From JAFDVN01 sp035758545 (GTDB taxonomy: Bacteria; Acidobacteriota; Holophagae; Holophagales; Holophagaceae): a DNA stretch of 14,960 bases. The stretch covers positions 1-14,960 of the forward strand of contig DASTWQ010000134.1 in NCBI GenBank assembly GCA_035758545.1. Reading direction: 5' to 3'. Positions within the stretch are counted from its first letter, which is position 1. Each line of letters opens with the position of its first letter. The notes under the pieces are model-generated. The model was not told the origin of the DNA, did not search any database, and saw only the letters and a list, made by a program, of their open reading frames with translations. Below, one piece after another: positions 4,940 through 12,131 of the stretch. The position numbers and the translations under genes were made by a program.

Positions 4940-6399
4940 CAGTCCATCCGGTAGTTGGGGGCTTCCTTGGTGATCATGACGTCGTGGGCGTGGCTCTCGC
5001 GCAGGCCGGCGCCGCTGATCTCGACGAAGGTGGCCTTGGCCTTGAAGTCGGCGATGTCCCTGCCGCCCGTCAGGCCCATGCCGGCCCGGAGGCCGCCCAT
5101 GAGCTGGGTGACGAGGTCCGCGAGCTTGCCCTTGTAGGGCACCTGGCCCTCGATGCCCTCGGGCACGAGCTTGCCGGCGTCCTTGCCGTCCTGGAAGTAG
5201 CGGTCCGCGGAGCCCTTCTTCATGGCGCCGATGGAGCCCATGCCCCGGTAGGACTTGAAGGTGCGGCCCTGGTAGAAGATGGTCTCGCCCGGGGCCTCGT
5301 CCGTGCCGGCGAAGAGGCTGCCGATCATGACCACGTCCGCGCCGGCGGCCACGGCCTTGGCGATGTCGCCGCTGAACTTGATGCCGCCGTCCCCGATGCA
5401 GGGCACGCCCGCCTCGCGGCAGGCCCGGGAGGCCTCGGCGATGGCGGTGATCTGGGGCATGCCCGCGCCGGTGACGATGCGGGTGGTGCAGATGGAGCCG
5501 GGCCCGATGCCCACCTTCACGCAGTCGGCGCCGGCCTCGATGAGGTCCTTGGCGCCCTGGTAGGTGGCCACGTTGCCCGCGACCACGGGCGTGTCCGGAA
5601 GGGCCTGCTTGAGCTGGCGCACGGCGTCCAGGACGCCCTTGGAGTGTCCGTGGCTGGAGTCGAGGCAGAGCACGTCCACCTGGGCGGCCACCAGGGCCTT
5701 GGCGCGGTCCACGAGGTCCTTGCCCACGCCCACGGCGGCGCCGACCCGCAGGCGGCCGAAGGCGTCCTTGCAGGCGCTGGGGTAGGCGATGGACTTCTCG
5801 ATGTCCTTGACGGTGATGAGGCCCTTGAGGGCGCCGGCCGCGTCCACCACCAGCAGCTTCTCGATGCGGTGCTTCTGGAGGATGGCCTTGGCCTGCTCCA
5901 GGGTCGTGCCCACGGGCACGGTGACGAGCTTGTCCTTGGTCATCAGGTCCCGGACCGGCAGGTCCCAGCGGTCCTCGAACCGGAGGTCGCGGTTGGTGAG
6001 GATGCCCACCAGCTTGCCGCCCTCCACCACGGGCACGCCGCTGATGCGGTACTTGGCCATCATGGCCTCGGCCTCCCGGATGGGCGCGCCGGGGGTGATG
6101 GTGATGGGGTCCGTGATCATGCCGCTCTCGGAGCGCTTCACCCGGTCCACTTCCTCCGCCTGCTCCTCGATGGTGAGGTTCTTGTGGATGACGCCGAGGC
6201 CGCCGAGCTGGGCCAGGGCGATGGCCATGCGGCTCTCGGTCACCGTGTCCATGGCGGCGGAGATCAGCGGGATGTTGAGCCGCACGGTCTTCGTCAGCTG
6301 GGTGCCCAGGTCCACGGCGTTCGGATGGACCTCGGAGTGGCCGGGGACCAGGAGGACGTCGTCGAACGTCAGGGCCTTCATCAGGGGCAAGGTGAGCAT
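4939..6399 (-). CDS. guaB: IMP dehydrogenase
   Basis: A 486-residue enzyme, the usual length, that oxidises IMP to XMP with NAD+ as the committed step of guanine nucleotide synthesis in the cytoplasm. Domains in order: the N-terminal part of the TIM barrel with L-T-F-D-D-V-L-L-V-P (10-19) and S-A-A-M-D-T-V (48-54); two CBS domains at about 96-206, each ending in a G-I-L-T/G-L-I-T-type strand; then the rest of the barrel. The catalytic loop is G-I-G-P-G-S-I-C-T-T-R with Cys304. The Arg400-Tyr401 dyad of the mobile flap is present in S-A-D-R-Y-F-Q, and the E-G-I-E-G-Q-V-P-Y-K-G flap follows at 414-424. The start at 6399 has GGAAGG upstream and fits family alignments from memory; ATG 6381 (M-K-A-L-T-F-D-D) is an alternative. 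It is followed directly by the 74-residue membrane protein gene. Confidence 0.97.
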   Translation of the reverse strand: MLTLPLMKALTFDDVLLVPGHSEVHPNAVDLGTQLTKTVRLNIPLISAAMDTVTESRMAIALAQLGGLGVIHKNLTIEEQAEEVDRVKRSESGMITDPITITPGAPIREAEAMMAKYRISGVPVVEGGKLVGILTNRDLRFEDRWDLPVRDLMTKDKLVTVPVGTTLEQAKAILQKHRIEKLLVVDAAGALKGLITVKDIEKSIAYPSACKDAFGRLRVGAAVGVGKDLVDRAKALVAAQVDVLCLDSSHGHSKGVLDAVRQLKQALPDTPVVAGNVATYQGAKDLIEAGADCVKVGIGPGSICTTRIVTGAGMPQITAIAEASRACREAGVPCIGDGGIKFSGDIAKAVAAGADVVMIGSLFAGTDEAPGETIFYQGRTFKSYRGMGSIGAMKKGSADRYFQDGKDAGKLVPEGIEGQVPYKGKLADLVTQLMGGLRAGMGLTGGRDIADFKAKATFVEISGAGLRESHAHDVMITKEAPNYRMD

Positions 6400-6480
6400 C
6401 GGAAGCCTTCCAATCCGGAACCCGCGTCGCCGGTCGCGTGACGGCGGGACCTTGCACCCCATGATCGCACGGGCCGCCGG

Positions 6481-7410
6481 TCAGGTCGAGGGCAGGGGAT
6501 GCTCGCAGCGGAGGCCATCCCCGGCCTCCCCCTGCCAGGGCCTCCAGGTGGCGCAGGCTCCGTCGGCCCGGCCGCAGCGGGGCTGGAAGGGGCAGCCCTC
6601 CGGGCGCGCCCCGGGGGCCGGGAGGAAGCCGCCCTCCAGCGAAGGCTCCCGCCGCGCCGCGGAGAGCAGCCGGGTGGTGTAGGGATGCCGGGGCGCCTGG
6701 ATCAGCCGTGCCGAGAGGCCCGCCTCCATCGCGTGACCGCCGTAGAGGACGAGGATCCGCGCGCAGGCCGCCGCCACCACGCCGAGGTCGTGGGTGATCC
6801 AGAGGTAGCCCAGGCCCCGGTCCCGCTGGAGCTCGTCCATGAGGGCGAGGAACTCCGCCTGCACGCCGGGGTCCAGGGCCGTGGTGGGCTCGTCCAGCAC
6901 CAGCAGCTCAGGATCGCAGCTGAGGGCCATGGCCAGGCAGAGGCGCTGGCGCTGGCCGCCGGAGAGCTGGTGGGGGAAGCGCTTCAGGAAGGCGGACTCG
7001 CCGGGGAGCCGGAGCCGATCCAGGAGCGGAGCCAGGCGGCGCAGGGCCGCGGCCTTCCGCTCCTTCCGGTGGACCCCCGGCAGCAGGGCCAGGTGGTCGC
7101 CGAGGCTGAGGAAGGGGTTGAGGGCCTGCAGCGGGTCCTGGGGCACCCAGGCCAGGCGGGCGCCCCGCACGGCGTCCCGGGCCCGGCCGGGCCGGCCCAG
7201 ATCCGCGCCGAAGGCGGAGAGGGTTCCGGAGGTCAGGGCCACGCCCTCCGGCAGCACCCCGAAGAGGGCCTGCACCAGGAGGCTCTTTCCGGAGCCGGAC
7301 TCCCCCACCAGGCCCAGGCGGTCCCCGGGCGCCAGATCCAGGTCCAGGGGCCCCAGGAGATGGGCCCCGTCCCCGCGCGCCAGGCGCAGCTCCCGGATCT
7401 GGAGGGTCAT
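6481..7410 (-). CDS. ABC transporter ATP-binding protein, oligopeptide/dipeptide (Opp/Dpp) type
   Basis: A 309-residue ATPase subunit that would power import of peptides or a similar solute from the cytoplasmic face of the membrane. Walker A is G-E-S-G-S-G-K-S (36-43), the Q-loop Gln is 91 in V-P-Q-D-P, the signature is L-S-G-G-Q (149-153), Walker B is L-L-V-L-D-E-P (169-175), and the switch His is 207 in W-I-T-H-D-L-G. After H-P-Y-T (242-245) comes the C-terminal extension typical of OppD/DppD/NikD-type subunits, with a cysteine cluster beginning C-P-F-Q-P-R-C (273-279) and Cys286 and Cys302. The start at 7410 is taken because the ABC domain begins right after it; TTG/ATG at 7455/7452 are alternatives, and no start has a strong ribosome binding site. 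No permease, binding protein or second ATPase lies in the window, so its partners must be elsewhere. Confidence 0.9.
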   Translation of the reverse strand: MTLQIRELRLARGDGAHLLGPLDLDLAPGDRLGLVGESGSGKSLLVQALFGVLPEGVALTSGTLSAFGADLGRPGRARDAVRGARLAWVPQDPLQALNPFLSLGDHLALLPGVHRKERKAAALRRLAPLLDRLRLPGESAFLKRFPHQLSGGQRQRLCLAMALSCDPELLVLDEPTTALDPGVQAEFLALMDELQRDRGLGYLWITHDLGVVAAACARILVLYGGHAMEAGLSARLIQAPRHPYTTRLLSAARREPSLEGGFLPAPGARPEGCPFQPRCGRADGACATWRPWQGEAGDGLRCEHPLPST

Positions 7411-7431
7411 GGGATCAGGGTAACGGAAGCG

Positions 7432-7470
7432 GCGAGGCTGCAGCACTTCCATCAAAGTGGCCGGCCTCGC
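7432..7470. promoter_or_regulatory. Composite hairpin in the divergent intergenic region
   Basis: Outer arms GCGAGGC (7432-7438) and GCCTCGC (7464-7470) enclose inner arms CACTT (7444-7448) and AAGTG (7455-7459). It sits 21 bases before the ABC ATPase start and ends directly at the TTGACG box of the opposite-facing gene. In RNA of the ABC gene it would form a two-part stem in the leader; as DNA it could be an operator between the two genes. No U tract follows. Confidence 0.3.
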
Positions 7471-7498
7471 TTGACGCCCCGGAACCCGGACCTAGGTT
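7471..7498 (+). promoter_or_regulatory. Candidate sigma70 promoter for the YdcH-like gene
   Basis: TTGACG (7471-7476), a 5/6 match to the -35 consensus, is followed after 16 bases by TAGGTT (7493-7498), a weak -10. This would start transcription about 100 bases before the ATG at 7609. The rest of 7499-7600 shows no other feature I can support. Confidence 0.4.
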
Positions 7499-7608
7499 GG
7501 ACACACCAAGAACCTGAGCGGGGCTCTGCCAGACACGGCCCCTGGACAACCGTTCGTGCGGGGTCAAGCCCTGATCGGGTCCTGGCCCGCATCCCTGAAG
7601 GAGGTCCC

Positions 7609-7836
7609 ATGGATTTTCTGCGCCCTGATGTTCGTGAGCGCCTGATGAAGGAGCATTTCGAGTTCCGTCGGCTCATGGAGGAGCACCGCACGGCGGACGA
7701 GAAGCTGGTGGCCCTCCAGCGCAAGGCCGGGCTCTCCGCCCGGGAGTCCCTGGAGGAGGTCGAGCTCAAGAAGGTGAAGCTCCGGGCCAAGGAGCGGATC
7801 TATCAGATCGTCCAGGAGGCGGAGCGGAGCCACTGA
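7609..7836 (+). CDS. YdcH / DUF465 family small protein (75 aa)
   Basis: A 75-residue, highly charged, almost wholly helical protein. It shows the DUF465 pattern: F-R-R-L-M-E-E-H near residues 19-26, then D30-E-K-L-V-A-L, and finally V-E-L-K-K-V-K-L-R-A-K-E-R-I at 51-64, which is the family's signature second helix. The two helices probably form an antiparallel hairpin. The biochemical role of the family is unknown. The start is supported by a strong GGAGGT five bases upstream. It is alone on the plus strand, divergent from the ABC ATPase, and its stop is four bases from the stop of the convergent hutI gene. A 5-base hairpin GAGGG-TTCAG-CCCTC overlaps the two stops. Confidence 0.88.
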   Translation: MDFLRPDVRERLMKEHFEFRRLMEEHRTADEKLVALQRKAGLSARESLEEVELKKVKLRAKERIYQIVQEAERSH

Positions 7837-7840
7837 GGGT

Positions 7841-9049
7841 TCAGCCCTCCAGCAGCCTCGGGCGGAAGTCCCCGCCCACCCAGTAGACGAGTTCCAGCGG
7901 GTCCTTCAGGTCCCACAGGAGAACCTTGGCCGTCGCGCCGGCCTGGAGATGGCCCAGCTCCGGCCGGCCCAGGCTGCGGGCGGCGTGGAGCGTCATGGCC
8001 GTGAAGGCCTCCTCGAAGGTGAGGCGCAGCTGCAGGCAGCCCAGGCGCAGGATCAGGAGCGGATCCAGGCAGGGGCAGGAGCCGGGGTTGAAGTCCGAGG
8101 CCAGGGCCACGGCGCAGCCGGCCTCGATCATCCGCCGCGCCGGGGCCCAGTCCCGCATGCCCAGGAAGAGCGTCGTCCCCGGCAGCAGGATGGGCGTGAC
8201 CCCCGCGGCGGCCATGGCGTTCATGCCGGCGTCACTGCAGAACATCAGGTGGTCGGCGCTCGCCGCACCCAGCTCCGCCGCCAGCTCCGCGCCGCCGGTC
8301 CAGCTCAGCTCGTCGGCGTGGACGCGCGGGGTGAGGCCGAGGGCTTTCCCCGCCTCGAAGATCCGCCGGCCCTGGGCGACGGTGAAGACACCCTGCTCGA
8401 TGAAGACGTCGCAGTAGCGGGCGAGCCCCGGGAAGCGGCGCACGAGCTCGGGGAGCCAGGCGTCCGCCACCGTCGCCGCGTAGCCCTCGGCGTCGCCGGC
8501 GGACTCCGCGGGGATGTCGTGGGCCGGCAGCAAGGTGATGTCCAGGCTCCAGCCCTCGGCCTTCAGGGCCGCGTAGGCCTCCAGCTGGCGTGCCTCCGCC
8601 TCCAGGTCCAGGCCGTAGCCGGTCTTGGCCTCCACATGGACGACGCCGCGGCTGCGGAGCGTCTCCAGGCGCGTCCGCCCCGCGGCCGTCAGTTCCGCCA
8701 CGGTGGCGGCCCGGGTGGCGCGGACGGTCTCGCGGATGCCGCCGCCCTCGGCGGCGATCTGGGCGTAGGCCACGCCGTGGAGCCGGCGGTTGAACTCGCC
8801 GCTGCGGTCCCCCCCGAAGACGAGGTGGGTGTGGGGATCCACGAAGCCTGGCGTGGCCCAGGCGCCGCCGCCATCCAGGCGCTCGGCGTCCTTCCACTCG
8901 GCGGGCAGGTCCGCCCGGCGGCCCAACCACGCGACGCGGCCCTCCGCCAGGACGAGGGCGGGATCCTCGATCCGGTCCACGGCCCAGGGCCGCTCGGGAT
9001 CGGGGGTCAGCAGGCCCCGGAGGTTCGTGAGGACGCGCGCATGCCCCAT
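7841..9049 (-). CDS. hutI: Imidazolonepropionase
   Basis: A 402-residue metal-dependent amidohydrolase that opens 4-imidazolone-5-propionate to N-formimino-glutamate, the third step of histidine degradation. Visible residues: metal-binding His73 and His75 in D-P-H-T-H-L-V-F-G-G, the substrate-loop R-L-H-G-V-A-Y (89-95), A-E-G-G-G-I (100-105), the K-T-G-Y-G-L segment (142-147), His177 in L-P-A-H-D-I-P, His244 and Glu247 in V-H-A-D-E-L, and Asp319 in A-S-D-F-N-P-G-S. Length and motif order are those of HutI. It begins M-G-H-A-R-V with a weak ribosome binding site, only 33 bases from the start of the opposite-facing gene at 9083. No other hut genes are in the window. Confidence 0.95.
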   Translation of the reverse strand: MGHARVLTNLRGLLTPDPERPWAVDRIEDPALVLAEGRVAWLGRRADLPAEWKDAERLDGGGAWATPGFVDPHTHLVFGGDRSGEFNRRLHGVAYAQIAAEGGGIRETVRATRAATVAELTAAGRTRLETLRSRGVVHVEAKTGYGLDLEAEARQLEAYAALKAEGWSLDITLLPAHDIPAESAGDAEGYAATVADAWLPELVRRFPGLARYCDVFIEQGVFTVAQGRRIFEAGKALGLTPRVHADELSWTGGAELAAELGAASADHLMFCSDAGMNAMAAAGVTPILLPGTTLFLGMRDWAPARRMIEAGCAVALASDFNPGSCPCLDPLLILRLGCLQLRLTFEEAFTAMTLHAARSLGRPELGHLQAGATAKVLLWDLKDPLELVYWVGGDFRPRLLEG

Positions 9050-9082
9050 GCCCGCAGTGTCGCATGGCGGCTACCCTGGATC

Positions 9083-9841
9083 ATGCGCTCCCTCCCCGCC
9101 CTGGTCCTCGCCGCCGGCGCGCTGTGCGCCGCCCCTGTCCTCCGGGCCCAGGGACCGCCGCTCCGGGCCGGCGAGGCCTTCGCCACCCTGGACGCCGATG
9201 GGAAGCTCCAGACCTGGGGCGACACCGCGACGCCGCGCCCCCTGGGCGGCCTCGCCAAGGTGGTCTGGCTGCGGCTCTGCGGGCCCGACTGGGCCAGCCT
9301 GGACGTCTACTGGGACTGCCGCAACCCCGGCTGCCAGCCGCCGAAGGGCCACGGCAAGGTGGATCTGGCGAAGGCCTTCCGCCTGGATTGCGACGACGCC
9401 TTCCTCTACTGGGCCAACTGGGAGCGCAAGGACTGGGTGGAGCAGCAGGGCGAAGGCATCTCCCGCATGCAGCTCATGGCGGTGTTCGCGCCCTTCACCG
9501 GCCCCCGCGTGCCGAAGGACGGCCCCCTGCCGGACTTCACCCCGGACTGGATGGGCCGTGGGGACCTGCTGCAGGCCTCGCCCCAGGCCTTCCTGGCCTG
9601 GCTGGCGGATCCCGAGAACCAGCCGGTGCTCACCCAGACGCGGGAGCTGCTGCGGGGCTTCTTCGCCTCGGCGACGGATTCCCGAGCCTGGTGGTTCAAG
9701 CCCGCGATGTGCAGTCAGGGCACCTGGGTCCTGGCGGGGGATGGCCAGAGCGCGGCGGTGCTCTTCATCGCCATGCCCGAGCTGCCCAAGGATGCGGTCC
9801 GGCGCATGCAGGAGCTGCTGGGCGCCGGGAAGAAGAAGTAG
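9083..9841 (+). CDS. Secreted penicillin-binding-protein/class D beta-lactamase-like protein with degenerate active site
   Basis: A 252-residue protein. Residues 1-22 are a Sec signal peptide (M-R-S-L-P, hydrophobic core, cleavage likely after L-R-A). The rest follows the layout of the penicilloyl-serine transferase fold: P-L-G-G-L-A-K (53-59) at the SxxK position, Cys66/Cys79/Cys84 and then G-H-G-K-V-D-L-A-K-A-F (89-99), D-C-D (102-104) at the SxN position, G-D-L-L-Q-A-S-P-Q-A-F-L (160-171), and a K-P-A (207-209) before G-T-W-V-L-A-G where KTG is expected. Thus the nucleophile Ser is Gly56, and the second and third motifs are also changed, so catalysis is unlikely. Fold assignment is by pattern and memory. 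The ATG at 9083 gives a clean signal peptide; the open frame continues upstream only as hutI antisense. Twelve bases separate it from the GIY-YIG gene. Confidence 0.65.
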   Translation: MRSLPALVLAAGALCAAPVLRAQGPPLRAGEAFATLDADGKLQTWGDTATPRPLGGLAKVVWLRLCGPDWASLDVYWDCRNPGCQPPKGHGKVDLAKAFRLDCDDAFLYWANWERKDWVEQQGEGISRMQLMAVFAPFTGPRVPKDGPLPDFTPDWMGRGDLLQASPQAFLAWLADPENQPVLTQTRELLRGFFASATDSRAWWFKPAMCSQGTWVLAGDGQSAAVLFIAMPELPKDAVRRMQELLGAGKKK

Positions 9842-9853
9842 GCGGCGCGGGCC

Positions 9854-10108
9854 GTGGCCTGGTCCGTCTACCTGCTCCGCTGCGGCGACGGGACGCTCTA
9901 CTGCGGCATCGCGCAGGATGTGGAGGCCCGCCTCGCCCAGCACCGGGCGGGGAAGGGCGCCAAGTACACCCGGGGACGGGGCCCCCTGGAGCTGGTCCAT
10001 GCCGAGGCCTGGCCGACGAAATCCGAGGCCCTGAAGCGCGAGCGGGCGCTCAAGCGCCTGAGCCGTGCCGCGAAGCTGGCGCTGATCGCGGAAGGCGCGA
10101 AGGCCTAG
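9854..10108 (+). CDS. GIY-YIG domain protein (UPF0213-like)
   Basis: An 84-residue single-domain GIY-YIG protein of the small YhbQ/UPF0213 type, expected to be a nuclease-fold protein; the cellular role of these stand-alone domains is poorly defined. The two motif halves are S-V-Y-L-L-R-C (4-10) and T-L-Y-C-G-I-A (14-20), followed by the catalytic-type Arg26 in A-R-L-A-Q-H, Tyr38 in K-Y-T-R-G-R-G-P, and Glu63 in A-L-K-R-E-R-A-L-K. The C-terminal K-L-A-L-I-A-E helix is usual. The start is GTG at 9854, 12 bases after the upstream stop. Its TAG overlaps the rpe TAG in the convergent palindrome CTAG. Confidence 0.92.
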   Translation: MAWSVYLLRCGDGTLYCGIAQDVEARLAQHRAGKGAKYTRGRGPLELVHAEAWPTKSEALKRERALKRLSRAAKLALIAEGAKA

Positions 10109-10785
10109 CGGCCCTTCTCCATCTCCGCCTGCAGGTCGCGGATGGCCTGGGCGGGGTCCGGGGCCTTGAAGACGGCGTTGCCGGCCACGAGCACGTCGGC
10201 GCCGGCGGCGACGAGGTCCTTCGCGTTCTTCATCCCCACGCCGCCGTCCACCTCGATGAGGAAGGGCGCCTGCCGCCCGGTCCGGATCGCGTCCAGGCGC
10301 CGCACCTTGTCGAGGATGCGGGGGATGAAGCTCTGGCCGCCGAAGCCCGGGTTCACGCTCATGAGCAGCACGAAGTCGAAGTCCCCCACCACGTCCACCA
10401 GCGTCTCCACCGGCGTCGAAGGGTTCAGCACCACGCCGGCCTTGGCGCCGGCGTCGCGGATGGCGCGCAGGGTGCGGTGCAGGTGGGGGTCCGCCTCCTG
10501 GTGGACGCTCACCCAGTCCGCGCCGGCCTTCACGAATTCCAGGGCGTAGCGGGCGGGCTCCACGATCATCAGGTGGCAGTCCAGGGGCAGCTTCGTGGCG
10601 CCCCGCAGCGCCTCCACCACGGGCATGCCGATGGTGATGTTCGGGACGAAGCGGCCGTCCATGACGTCCACATGGGCCACCCCGGCGCCCGCCTGCTCCA
10701 GCATGCGGAGCGCCTCGCCCAGGCGCGTGAAGTCCGCGGAGAGCAGGGAGGGGGCGAGCAGGGGCTTGGCCGGGCGGAGGTCCAT
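10105..10785 (-). CDS. rpe: Ribulose-phosphate 3-epimerase
   Basis: A 226-residue TIM-barrel enzyme interconverting D-ribulose 5-phosphate and D-xylulose 5-phosphate in the pentose phosphate pathway. Key residues are visible: Ser13 in A-P-S-L-L-S-A-D-F, His38 and Asp40 in H-V-D-V-M-D-G-R-F-V-P-N, His71 in D-C-H-L-M-I, the phosphate-related M-S-V-N-P-G-F-G-G-Q (142-151), and Asp180 in E-V-D-G-G. The length is standard. It lies 22 bases after the stop of the first-listed diguanylate cyclase and is the last gene of that minus-strand run; no strong ribosome binding site is seen before the ATG. The 3' end converges on the GIY-YIG gene. Confidence 0.96.
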   Translation of the reverse strand: MDLRPAKPLLAPSLLSADFTRLGEALRMLEQAGAGVAHVDVMDGRFVPNITIGMPVVEALRGATKLPLDCHLMIVEPARYALEFVKAGADWVSVHQEADPHLHRTLRAIRDAGAKAGVVLNPSTPVETLVDVVGDFDFVLLMSVNPGFGGQSFIPRILDKVRRLDAIRTGRQAPFLIEVDGGVGMKNAKDLVAAGADVLVAGNAVFKAPDPAQAIRDLQAEMEKGR

Positions 10786-10807
10786 GGCCCGAGTATGCCA
10801 GAGGGCC

Positions 10808-12064
10808 TCAGCCCTCCTGGGAGACGAGCCTCACCCAGCCCTTCGCCGCGGCGGCGGCGGGGTCCTCCTGCACCGCCTGGAGCACGGCCCGGGGATCGGC
10901 CCAGGGCTCTGGGCCCGCCTCGAGGCCCATCCACCGGTCCCGGCCGCCCTCCTTGGCCAGGTAGAGCCCGGCGTCCGCCAGGGCCACGCAGGGTTCCCAG
11001 CCGACCTGGCTGGGGGCGTCCGGCAGGAAGGGGTAGAGGGCGAAGCCCAGGGAGCAGGTGCGGCGCAGCACCTCGCCGCCCGGCAGCTGGAAGGGATGGG
11101 CGGATACCCGGCGGCGGAGGCGCTCCGCGAGGCCCAAGGGCAGTTCCCGGCCCGTGTCCCGGGCCACGACGATGAACTCCTCCCCGCCCCAGCGCACCAC
11201 CACGTCCGGACGGCGGACCACCTCCCGCAGCAGGGTCGCGAGCTGCTTCAGCACCGCGTCCCCGGCCTCGTGGCCGTACTGGTCGTTGACCTCCTTGAAG
11301 TGGTCCAGGTCCAGCATGATCAGCTTGAGGGTGAGGGGCCGGGCGCCGGGCTGGCTCCAGTTGCGCAGGGCCTGGGCCGTCTCATGCTCCATGAACTCCG
11401 CGAGGAAGCGCCGGTTGTGCAGGCCCGTCAGGGTGTCCCGCAGGGCCTGCTCCTGGCTCCGCAGCCGCAGCAGGATCTCGTCCCGCAGGGACCGGTGGAC
11501 CCGCACGCTGAGCACCGCGAGGCTGCCGAGGAACAGCCAGGTGAGGGTCTGGAAGACGATGGGGTGCTCCGGCGCCGGATGGAGGATCGAGACGATCCCC
11601 AGGCTGCCGAGCACCGGCACGATGTAGGCGAGGTAGGTCACCGGGCTGGGGGCCATGCTCACCAGCGCCGCGGAGCCGAGCCCCGCGTCGATCATGCCCA
11701 GGAGGCCCATCTCGATGGGGCTGAGGTGGGGGAAGGCCAGCCAGGTGGTGGCACCGAGGAGCAGGGCGAGGAGGGTGCTCCCCACGCTGAAGCGCAGGTG
11801 CCGGACCTCCACGCTGCGGGCCGGCAGGCCGTGGGCGGCGATGCGGAGGAGGCCCATGGCCAGGGCCGCCAGCAGCAGCCAACCGACACGGGGATCCGCC
11901 TGGGCCGCCCGCCGCAGGGTGGCCCAGAGGAGTAGCAGCACCGGCAGCAGGGCGGCGAGGGCGACCCGGCCCCGCTCCTCCAGCTCGCCCACCAGCGCCT
12001 CCCGGGCCGCCGGAAGGTGGGGCCGGTCTTCCGGGGGACAGCGGAAGGGGGAGATCAGGTCCAT
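10808..12064 (-). CDS. Membrane-anchored GGDEF diguanylate cyclase (copy nearest rpe)
   Basis: A 418-residue protein expected to condense two GTP to c-di-GMP at the inner membrane face. Residues 1-33 are cytosolic; about six hydrophobic segments lie between 34 and 188 with no recognised sensor domain; then a short linker leads to the GGDEF domain from about 205. The start motif is L-T-G-L-H-N-R-R-F-L (212-221), metal Asp252/Asp254 are in L-D-L-D-H-F-K, N260-D-x-Y-G-H-E follows, and the active-site loop is G-G-E-E-F (293-297). The product-inhibition I-site R-x-x-D (284-287) lies the canonical five residues before it. A roughly 35-residue tail after the domain ends W-V-R-L-V. The 67-base gap from the preceding cyclase is the largest in this run and could hold an internal promoter, though I cannot identify one. 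Confidence 0.93.
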   Translation of the reverse strand: MDLISPFRCPPEDRPHLPAAREALVGELEERGRVALAALLPVLLLLWATLRRAAQADPRVGWLLLAALAMGLLRIAAHGLPARSVEVRHLRFSVGSTLLALLLGATTWLAFPHLSPIEMGLLGMIDAGLGSAALVSMAPSPVTYLAYIVPVLGSLGIVSILHPAPEHPIVFQTLTWLFLGSLAVLSVRVHRSLRDEILLRLRSQEQALRDTLTGLHNRRFLAEFMEHETAQALRNWSQPGARPLTLKLIMLDLDHFKEVNDQYGHEAGDAVLKQLATLLREVVRRPDVVVRWGGEEFIVVARDTGRELPLGLAERLRRRVSAHPFQLPGGEVLRRTCSLGFALYPFLPDAPSQVGWEPCVALADAGLYLAKEGGRDRWMGLEAGPEPWADPRAVLQAVQEDPAAAAAKGWVRLVSQEG

Positions 12065-12131
12065 GCGCGCCGGGGCCTCGTGGGGGGATGCTCCTGAGTG
12101 TAGGAGGGACCCGCCCTCTGGGAAGGGCTCT

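Noticed and set aside
4984..6441. A 485-codon plus-strand open frame opposite guaB
   Set aside because: Low-complexity Gly/Ala/Leu/His composition and exact antisense to an unmistakable IMP dehydrogenase; a codon-bias shadow.
6421..6447. Hairpin CCCGCGTCGC...GCGTGACGGCGGG upstream of guaB, considered as a terminator for the ABC gene or a riboswitch
   Set aside because: The stem needs a bulge and a G-U pair, has no U tract, and nothing resembles a known purine riboswitch core. It shares GCGTGACGG with the palindrome at 4535-4555, but nine bases is within chance for such G+C-rich DNA.
7835..7849. GAGGG-TTCAG-CCCTC hairpin over the convergent stops of the YdcH-like gene and hutI, as a bidirectional terminator
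   Set aside because: Only five base pairs and no T-rich flank on either side; too weak to call a terminator.
10105..10108. Convergent GIY-YIG and rpe genes sharing their stop codons in CTAG
   Set aside because: A neat overlap, but a common consequence of compact genomes and the self-complementary CTAG; no special function inferred.
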